In this document: piece after piece, positions 1-5,253 of the stretch
Position numbering within the stretch: position 1 is the first letter of the stretch
How the letters are laid out: each line of letters opens with the position of its first letter
Assembly (NCBI GenBank): GCA_017616705.1
Contig: JAFZXQ010000098.1
Span: 1 to 6,779, forward strand
Length of the DNA stretch: 6,779 bases
Source of the DNA: Clostridia bacterium
GTDB taxonomy: Bacteria; Bacillota; Clostridia; Christensenellales; UBA1242
Direction: 5' to 3'
Position numbers and translations under genes: made by a program
Notes under the pieces: generated by a model
The model's database searches: none
What the model saw: the letters and a program-made list of their open reading frames with translations, nothing else
Told to the model about the DNA's origin: nothing

Positions 1-475
1 CATCATCATAAACATAAGATTGTGAACTAAAAGCATAAGCGCCTTTTTTAGCAAGATAAGCAAAAATCTTAACCCTATCTAAAAACTTATCTTCGTTAAC
101 GTCAATATATTTATATGCCTTTAAAAGCGTTGAAGTTAAAGTGTTGTTATCAAAACAATTTAAAGGAATATTACAATTTTCAACTAGATGTTTTACTGCT
201 TTATATTTAGCATAATAAACCATATAGTCAAGGGCGTTATACCCCTTTTTGTCATAAAGATTATTAACTATATCACCATTAACATTAATATCGATTGTTT
301 GATCATTTTTGTTGTAAGAGAATTTTTCAGACGCCAAAAAAGATAGATATAATTGCATAGTTGGTATTAATCTAGCATCCATTTTCTTTGCAATATTATT
401 ATCAAAAGAAACATAACCTTGTTCTCTTGTAAAATGCTCAAAACCCTTGTTTAATGGTGAATAAATCTTTTTCAT
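1..475 (-). CDS. Ankyrin-repeat-like protein, N-terminal part (3' end outside window)
   Basis: The frame opens at ATG (473-475) and stays open for 158 codons to the window edge, so the C-terminus is missing. A Shine-Dalgarno-like AAAGGGA (minus strand, about 483-489) lies 7 nt upstream. The first 70 residues are unrecognised, with no signal peptide or membrane segment. Residues 75-106 fit one ankyrin repeat: D75, G78, the NALDY turn (usual T-P-L-H), then a second helix with AVKHLVEN. Residues 112-147 look like a second, longer repeat, with TLLKAY and then RVKIFAYLAKKGA. Ankyrin repeats normally form a protein-binding solenoid; the partner is unknown. The gene has its own consensus promoter and is separated from pnp by a terminator, so it is probably an independent unit. 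The repeat call rests on pattern only and the repeats are degenerate; no function beyond possible protein binding is inferred. Confidence 0.7.
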   Translation of the reverse strand, partial: MKKIYSPLNKGFEHFTREQGYVSFDNNIAKKMDARLIPTMQLYLSFLASEKFSYNKNDQTIDINVNGDIVNNLYDKKGYNALDYMVYYAKYKAVKHLVENCNIPLNCFDNNTLTSTLLKAYKYIDVNEDKFLDRVKIFAYLAKKGAYAFSSQSYVYDD

Positions 476-495
476 TAGTATTTCCCTTTGAAATT

Positions 496-523
496 ATTAT
501 ACAACAGATTTTCCTGTTGTCAA
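496..523 (-). promoter_or_regulatory. Perfect-consensus sigma-A-type promoter for the ankyrin-like gene
   Basis: On the minus strand, TTGACA (518-523) and TATAAT (496-501) both match the housekeeping sigma consensus exactly, with a 16-bp spacer. Transcription should start near 488-490, almost on the Shine-Dalgarno site, giving a 5' leader of only about 12-15 nt before the ATG at 475. Exact hexamers this close to a translated frame make chance unlikely. The spacer is one base short of the optimal 17. Confidence 0.8.
501..520. promoter_or_regulatory. Operator-like inverted repeat inside the promoter spacer
   Basis: A perfect 7-bp inverted repeat, ACAACAG (501-507) and CTGTTGT (514-520), is separated by 6 bp. 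It fills the spacer, overlapping the last base of the -10 hexamer and three bases of the -35. That geometry is typical of a dimeric repressor site that blocks RNA polymerase. No repressor is identified in the window, and the half-site cannot be assigned to a named family with confidence. It would lie upstream of the predicted start site, so an RNA hairpin role is unlikely. Confidence 0.5.
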
Positions 524-571
524 GGGGGCTAGCAAAATATGTTTTATATTATGTAAAATAATATAAGTCAC

Positions 572-599
572 AAAAAAACCGGCATCAATTTGCCGGTTT
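572..599 (-). terminator. Rho-independent terminator of pnp
   Basis: On the minus strand a 9-bp perfect stem (576-584 with 591-599, core ACCGGCA/TGCCGGT) closes a 6-nt loop (585-590). It merges into a run of seven T (572-578), of which the inner three also pair in the stem. It begins 5 nt after the pnp stop codon. It ends the rpsO-pnp unit and insulates the downstream ankyrin-like gene. Read on the plus strand the hairpin lacks an immediate strong T-run, and no plus-strand gene approaches it. Confidence 0.9.
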
Positions 600-604
600 A
601 ATTA

Positions 605-2692
605 TTATAATTTTTCAATGAGTTTAAGATCAACTCTTCCTTTTTCATCAACCTTAATAACTTCAACGTTAACTCTGTCGCCAATTGCAACAACATCTTC
701 AACTTTCTCAACTCTCTTATCGCTAAGTTTTGAAATATGAATCATTCCATCAACGTTGTTTGTTAATTCAACGAAAGCGCCAAATTGCATAATCTTTACA
801 ACTGTTCCGGTATATCTTTCGCCAACAACTGGTTCAAAAAGGATTTCTTTGATAATTGATTTAGCTTGTTCGCAAGCATCAAGATCGCTTGAAGCAATCA
901 TAACCTTGCCTTCGTCGCTAATATCAATCTTAACGCCAGTTTGCTCAATTATCTTATTAATTGTTTTACCACCAGAACCAATAACTTCGCCAATCTTTTC
1001 TGGGTCAATATCAAATGAAATAATCTTAGGAGCATATTTGCTTAACTCTTTTCTTGGTTCGCTAATAACAGCAAGCATCTTGCCCATAATTTCCATTCTG
1101 CCTTGTCTTGCTTGTTCAAGAGCGGTTGTTAAGATTTTCTTATCAATTCCTTTAATCTTAATATCCATTTGAATTGCGGTTATACCGTTTTTAGTTCCCG
1201 CAACCTTAAAGTCCATATCGCCTAAGAAATCTTCAAGACCTTGAATATCGCTAAGAACTACAACTTTCTTGCTTTCTTCATCTTTAATAAGACCCATAGC
1301 AATTCCGGCAACTGGCTCTTTAATAGGAACGCCAGCGTCCATAAGTGAAAGTGTTGAAGCGCAAACGCTTGCCATTGATGAAGACCCATTAGAAGATAAA
1401 ACTTCACTAACTAGCCTTAAAGCATAAGGGAATTCTTCTTCGCTAGGAATAACTGCAAGAAGCGCTCTTTCAGCAAGGGCTCCGTGACCAATTTCACGTC
1501 TTCCTGGTGATTTAAGAGGTTTTGCTTCGCCTGTTGCATAAGGAGGCATATTATAATGATGAATATAACGCTTATATTCAGTTTCATCTAACCCATCAAG
1601 TTTTTGAACTTCGCTAATTGTTCCAAGAGTTAAAGCGTTCATAACTTGAGTTTGACCACGAGTGAAGACGCTGCTTCCATGAACTCTTGGTAAAACACCA
1701 GCCTCACACCAAATTGGACGAATTTCAGTTACGCTTCTTCCATCTGGTCTGATTCCTGAGTTAATAATATTAGCTCTAACCTTTTCTTTCTTCATTTTAT
1801 AAAGGGCGTCTTTAATTTCTTGTTCACGACCTTCATATTCTTCAGCAAAGTGCTCTAAGCAATCTGCTTCAACGGCGTCAACTTTTTCAGTTCTAACAAG
1901 CCTGTTAGTTGTAACGCCAAGAGCCTCGTTAAGCATCTCGTCAGCATATTTTCTAACGCTTGCTTCAACATCTTCGCCAACTTTATAGTATTCAATTTCT
2001 TTCTTTGGTTTTCCGCAATCAGCAACAATACCTTCAATAAATGCAACAATCTTTTTGATTTCTTCATGACCAAACATAATAGCGTCAAGCATTTCTTGCT
2101 CACTAATTTCGTCTGCCCCTGCTTCAACCATCATGATTGCATCTTTTGTTCCTGAAAGTGTTAAATGAAGCCTTGATTTTTCGCTTGTTTCAACGTCTGG
2201 GTTGATAACATATTTTCCGTCAACCATTCCAACAACAACGCTTCCGGTTGGGCCAGCAAATGGAATATCGCTTATGCTTAATGCAACGCTTGATCCGATC
2301 ATTGCTAAAACTTCTGGAGGGTTATTAGGGTCAACGCTTAATGCTGTTGCAACAACGGCAACGTCATTATAAAATCCCTTTGGGAAAAGCGGACGAATTG
2401 GCCTATCAATAAGTCTGCTAGTTAAAATTGCTTTATCGCTTGCTCTTCCTTCACGTTTTTTAAACCCACCAGGAATTTTACCAACCGAATACATTTTTTC
2501 TTCAAAGTCAACTCCTAGAGGGAAAAAGTCCATTCCTTCACGAGGCTTATCGCTCATTGTTACGTTAACCATAACCATTGTTTCGCCACATTTAACGATA
2601 CAAGAGCCATTAGCAAGACCAGCATATTTACCAATTCTAACTTCAAGGTCTTTTCCGCTTACATTTAAATTATACCTTTTTTCTTCTACCAT
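605..2692 (-). CDS. pnp: Polynucleotide phosphorylase (PNPase)
   Basis: The product is a phosphorolytic 3'-5' exoribonuclease that releases nucleoside diphosphates from RNA; it acts in the cytoplasm as a trimer, often with the degradosome. At 695 residues it is full length. Domain order is classical: first RNase PH domain (about 9-210, with the RNA-loop GGFKKREGR at 75-83 and SRLIDRPIRPLFPKGF at 92-107), helical linker (about 240-310), second RNase PH domain (about 314-540), KH (about 551-615, GxxG at 572-575) and S1 (about 624-692). Active-site residues are present: R398-R399 in SPGRREIGHG, the SSNGSSS phosphate loop at 433-439, and D488, D494 and K496, which match the Escherichia coli Asp486, Asp492 and Lys494 by motif. 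It follows rpsO, as in many bacteria. The start is set by GGAAGGAG at 2699-2706, 6 nt upstream. Confidence 0.98.
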   Translation of the reverse strand: MVEEKRYNLNVSGKDLEVRIGKYAGLANGSCIVKCGETMVMVNVTMSDKPREGMDFFPLGVDFEEKMYSVGKIPGGFKKREGRASDKAILTSRLIDRPIRPLFPKGFYNDVAVVATALSVDPNNPPEVLAMIGSSVALSISDIPFAGPTGSVVVGMVDGKYVINPDVETSEKSRLHLTLSGTKDAIMMVEAGADEISEQEMLDAIMFGHEEIKKIVAFIEGIVADCGKPKKEIEYYKVGEDVEASVRKYADEMLNEALGVTTNRLVRTEKVDAVEADCLEHFAEEYEGREQEIKDALYKMKKEKVRANIINSGIRPDGRSVTEIRPIWCEAGVLPRVHGSSVFTRGQTQVMNALTLGTISEVQKLDGLDETEYKRYIHHYNMPPYATGEAKPLKSPGRREIGHGALAERALLAVIPSEEEFPYALRLVSEVLSSNGSSSMASVCASTLSLMDAGVPIKEPVAGIAMGLIKDEESKKVVVLSDIQGLEDFLGDMDFKVAGTKNGITAIQMDIKIKGIDKKILTTALEQARQGRMEIMGKMLAVISEPRKELSKYAPKIISFDIDPEKIGEVIGSGGKTINKIIEQTGVKIDISDEGKVMIASSDLDACEQAKSIIKEILFEPVVGERYTGTVVKIMQFGAFVELTNNVDGMIHISKLSDKRVEKVEDVVAIGDRVNVEVIKVDEKGRVDLKLIEKL

Positions 2693-2698
2693 TCTTTT

Positions 2699-2706
2699 CT
2701 CCTTCC
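2699..2706 (-). promoter_or_regulatory. pnp ribosome binding site, abutting an upstream T-run
   Basis: GGAAGGAG on the minus strand lies 6 nt before the pnp ATG (2690-2692). It begins on the base directly after the seven-T tract of the rpsO-pnp hairpin. The 17 nt between that hairpin's T-run and the ATG therefore hold only the ribosome site, with no room for a pnp promoter. Confidence 0.85.
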
Positions 2707-2736
2707 AAAAAAACTGGGCGATAATCGCTATCGCCC
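2707..2736 (-). terminator. Intergenic terminator/attenuator between rpsO and pnp
   Basis: An 8-bp perfect stem, GGGCGATA/TATCGCCC (2729-2736 with 2716-2723), closes a 5-nt loop (2724-2728). On the minus strand it is followed by two bases (A, G) and then seven T (2707-2713). It lies 6 nt after the rpsO stop. The structure fits an intrinsic terminator, but pnp has no visible promoter downstream of it, so it probably acts as a partial terminator that sets the rpsO:pnp ratio. In E. coli the rpsO-pnp gap also carries a terminator and an RNase III hairpin; a processing role is possible here too. Confidence 0.75.
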
Positions 2737-2742
2737 GTTTTA

Positions 2743-3006
2743 TTATTTTCTAATTCCGAGTTTTGCTATTAATTCACGATAACTATCAAGGTTTGTGTTC
2801 TTAAGGTAAGCTAAAAGTCTTTTTCTTGTTCCGACTAATTGAAGCAAACCTCTGCGTGAATGTAAATCTTGCTTGTTTTCTTTTAAGTGATCAGTTAAAT
2901 GATTAATCCTTTCAGTTAAAAGAGCGATTTGAACTTCAGGAGAACCAGTATCCCCTTCGTTTCTTCCAAACTCAGCAATAATTTGTGATTTTCTTTCCTT
3001 TGTCAT
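2743..3006 (-). CDS. rpsO: Small ribosomal subunit protein S15 (uS15)
   Basis: The 87-residue product is a primary binder of 16S rRNA at the central-domain three-way junction and is needed for platform assembly of the 30S subunit. Its length is normal for bacteria. Family signatures are clear: GDTGSPEVQIALLTERI at 18-34 and DLHSRRGLLQLVGTRKRLL at 47-65. The rRNA-contacting H40, D47 and S50 match E. coli H42, D49 and S52 with a constant offset of two. The ATG is chosen by AAGGAG at 3014-3019, 7 nt upstream. It has its own promoter and a structured leader, and it precedes pnp with a hairpin between them. S15 represses its own translation in several bacteria; the leader here could support that. 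Confidence 0.98.
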   Translation of the reverse strand: MTKERKSQIIAEFGRNEGDTGSPEVQIALLTERINHLTDHLKENKQDLHSRRGLLQLVGTRKRLLAYLKNTNLDSYRELIAKLGIRK

Positions 3007-3082
3007 TTTCCTTCTCCTTTAATAAATTCGCCGAACTCCAAAGCAAAGCGTTGAAGGACTCGCTAAACCTTGGTGCTGGTCA
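3007..3082 (-). promoter_or_regulatory. Structured rpsO leader, candidate S15 autoregulatory element
   Basis: The predicted transcript start (about 3082) leaves a leader of roughly 75 nt. Going downstream, CCAAGG (3068-3073) pairs with CTTTGG (3038-3043, one G-U). A 3x3 internal loop follows, then AGCG (3061-3064) pairs with CGCT (3047-3050), closing a 10-nt loop (3051-3060). That loop contains TCCTTC (3053-3058), exactly complementary to GAAGGA (3009-3014) next to and overlapping the Shine-Dalgarno tract. A pseudoknot that masks the ribosome site is thus possible. S15-controlled leaders, including a pseudoknot in E. coli, are known from other bacteria. The fold was made by eye and was not compared with any family model. 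Confidence 0.45.
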
Positions 3083-3088
3083 GGTAAT

Positions 3089-3117
3089 AATATAACATAT
3101 ATATTTTAAAATGTAAA
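3089..3117 (-). promoter_or_regulatory. rpsO(-pnp) promoter with extended -10
   Basis: On the minus strand TTTACA (3112-3117) is followed after 17 bp by TATATT (3089-3094), with TG one base before the -10 (extended -10 motif). Each hexamer is one base from consensus. It starts 24 nt past the rel stop, and no terminator is seen between, so transcripts from recJ-rel may also run into rpsO. The spacer includes the palindrome ATTTTAAAAT (3103-3112), which in such AT-rich DNA may be chance. Confidence 0.7.
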
Positions 3118-3141
3118 CACTTTGGCAAAATTTCTTATTAA

Positions 3142-5253
3142 TTATTTTAAATTATATATCGTTTCGAGTTGTTTTAATTTTTGTTTAACAAATAACTCAT
3201 TTTGCCTATTAGCAACGCTTATTTTTAAAGTAATCAAACTTTCATTTGAACTATTAAGTTTGCTCGTTATTGAAACGATGTTGACTTTAAGGTTAGATAA
3301 TAGGTTTGTTATTGAAACAAGAGCAAGGTTAGCGTCACTCGCTAGCGCCGTCATTGTTACAACAAACATTGATTTAGAATCGCCTTCCCAACAAACCTGA
3401 ATTTCTTTAGAAGCGCTTATCCCCTTAACGTTTCTGCAATCTTTTTTATGAACGGTTATTCCCCTTGCGCTAGAAAAGGCAACAATTTCATCACCAGCAA
3501 TTGGGTGGCAACACCCACCAAACCTAACGCTAATTCCTTTCTTACCATCAACAATAACAGCATTATTGTCTTTTTGAGGTTTTGATGCGCTTGATAACGC
3601 TAGTTCCTTCTTTCGCTGAAGTTTTTCTTGGGTTTTTCTTAATCCAACGGCGTGCCCTAAAACTTGTTTTGAAGTTATACCACCATAACCTACGGCGGCA
3701 AAGATATCTTCAATTGTCATCAAGTTAAACCTAGCAAGAAGATCGCTAACTTCACCTGGAGTTAATAACTCTTGAAGTGAATAACCACATTTCTTAGATT
3801 CAAGTTCCAAAATTTCTTTACCAAGTTTTATGTTAGTGTCTTTTGACTGCTTTTTAAAGAAAGTTCTGATTTGTTGCTTTGCGCCAGAACTAACAACAAA
3901 GTTAAGCCAGTCAAGGCTTGGGCCCTTACTATTTGGGTTTGTTAAAACCTCAACAACGTCGCCAGTTGATAAAACATAACTTAAAGGAACCATTTTATCA
4001 TTAACTTTAGCGCCAACACATTTATTCCCAACGCCACTATGAATAGCATAAGCAAAGTCAACAGGCGTTGCATTTTCAGGAAGGCTTATTGGCTTTCTTT
4101 TTGGCGTAAAAACCCAGATCTCACCCGTTGCAAGATCCATTTTAACTGCGTTAACAAACTTCTCATCATCTTTAATTTGGCTTTCATCTTCAAGCGTTTT
4201 TCTAAACCAATTAATTCGCTCTTCAAGTTGATCTAACTTAGTTTTTCCTTCTTTATAACGCCAGTGAGCAGCAATTCCGTATTCACAAAATTCGTGCATC
4301 TCGCGCGTTCTTATTTGAACTTCAAAAGGAACACCATCTTTGGTCAAAAGCGTCGTATGAAGGCTTTTATATCCGTTAGGTTTTGGGCTTGCGATATAGT
4401 CTTTAATTCTTCCAGGAATTGGCTTATAAAGGGAATGAATTTCACCAAGACAAGCGTAACAATCTTTTTCTTCATCAACGATAATTCTTAAGGCGATAAT
4501 ATCATAAATTTTATCAATTCCCGCCTTTTTTATCTTTTTATAAACGCTATAAAAATGTTTAAATCTTGAAGTAACAACGCCATTAATATTAAGCCTCTTT
4601 AAAACTCCTTTAAGGTTGTTTTCAATTTCGCTCATAATCTTTGTTTTTTCATGGAATTTTGCGTCAAGATCTTGTTTAAGGGCGTTATATTCATTAGGGT
4701 TTAGCGTTTTAAAGCAAATATCTTCAATATCGCTTCTCATCTTATTCATGCCTAATCGTTCAATTAAAGGAACAAAGATATCCCAAGTTTCTCTTGCAAG
4801 TTCAATTTGCTTTTCTTTTGGAAAATAATTAAGATTATTCATTTCGTCAAATCTATCGCAAATTTTAACTAAAATAACCCTTATATCTTTACCTATTGCA
4901 AGAAGCATTTGTCTTAGGTTATCAAACTCACCCTTTGACTCACTATCATAGTCAAAATTATTAACTTTAAAACATAATAAAACTAGGTTATAAATTTCTT
5001 CACCAAATAGCTCTTTAATTTCTTTTAACGAGCCGGCGACTTTATCAGGAACCCTGCAAATTAAACCGGTTACAACGGTTTTGCTATCAAGGCCAAAATC
5101 AACAAGTGTTGCAGCCGTGTTTATAGCATGGTTAAACATAAAAGCATCATCACTAAATTTTGACTCAACAAAAGTTAAAGCCGATTTAATTTGCTTTAAA
5201 TTCTCACCACTATAAGCACTTTCAATTTTCTTATTAAACTCGATTTCAGTCAT
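3142..5253 (-). CDS. rel: Long RelA/SpoT homologue, (p)ppGpp synthetase with degenerate hydrolase domain
   Basis: The 703-residue protein transfers pyrophosphate from ATP to GDP/GTP, making the stringent-response alarmone, normally on stalled ribosomes. Domains: HD-type hydrolase (about 25-180), synthetase (about 215-340), TGS (about 375-437), helical region, zinc-finger-like CC domain (CCH at 581-583, HKKDC at 602-606) and ACT (about 627-703). The synthetase looks active: R230 and K232 in the substrate loop, YD at 250-251, RIKD at 282-285, NGYKSLHT at 293-300, E311 in EVQIRT. The hydrolase motif is broken: the usual HDxxED is C66-R67-V-P-D70-K71, and the usual Asn after ADRLH is E137; H42 and D133 remain. 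It is therefore probably a synthetase only. The start is ATG 5253 with TTGGAG 6 nt upstream; it overlaps recJ by 8 nt, suggesting coupled translation. Confidence 0.95.
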   Translation of the reverse strand: MTEIEFNKKIESAYSGENLKQIKSALTFVESKFSDDAFMFNHAINTAATLVDFGLDSKTVVTGLICRVPDKVAGSLKEIKELFGEEIYNLVLLCFKVNNFDYDSESKGEFDNLRQMLLAIGKDIRVILVKICDRFDEMNNLNYFPKEKQIELARETWDIFVPLIERLGMNKMRSDIEDICFKTLNPNEYNALKQDLDAKFHEKTKIMSEIENNLKGVLKRLNINGVVTSRFKHFYSVYKKIKKAGIDKIYDIIALRIIVDEEKDCYACLGEIHSLYKPIPGRIKDYIASPKPNGYKSLHTTLLTKDGVPFEVQIRTREMHEFCEYGIAAHWRYKEGKTKLDQLEERINWFRKTLEDESQIKDDEKFVNAVKMDLATGEIWVFTPKRKPISLPENATPVDFAYAIHSGVGNKCVGAKVNDKMVPLSYVLSTGDVVEVLTNPNSKGPSLDWLNFVVSSGAKQQIRTFFKKQSKDTNIKLGKEILELESKKCGYSLQELLTPGEVSDLLARFNLMTIEDIFAAVGYGGITSKQVLGHAVGLRKTQEKLQRKKELALSSASKPQKDNNAVIVDGKKGISVRFGGCCHPIAGDEIVAFSSARGITVHKKDCRNVKGISASKEIQVCWEGDSKSMFVVTMTALASDANLALVSITNLLSNLKVNIVSITSKLNSSNESLITLKISVANRQNELFVKQKLKQLETIYNLK

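Noticed and set aside
572..599. Bidirectional terminator or plus-strand small RNA end
   Set aside because: The hairpin is symmetrical, but the long T-run is only on the minus-strand side and no plus-strand transcript unit could be found.
756..1172. Plus-strand open frame of 138 codons opposite pnp
   Set aside because: It lies wholly antisense to the conserved KH/S1 and second RNase PH region of pnp, shows no recognisable domain, and its hydrophobic composition is what the antisense reading of this AT-rich coding DNA gives.
1855..2127. Minus-strand open frame of 90 codons inside pnp
   Set aside because: It is a +1/-1 frame shadow of the pnp helical linker, with no ribosome site of its own and a low-complexity Leu/Lys-rich product.
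3095..3141. Terminator after rel
   Set aside because: The segment is AT-rich with a short palindrome (3103-3112) but has no GC-bearing stem followed by a T-run, so it is better read as promoter spacer sequence.
3122..3400. Plus-strand open frame of 92 codons across the rel 3' end
   Set aside because: It is antisense to the Rel ACT domain and its start overlaps the rpsO upstream region; no family match or convincing promoter was seen.
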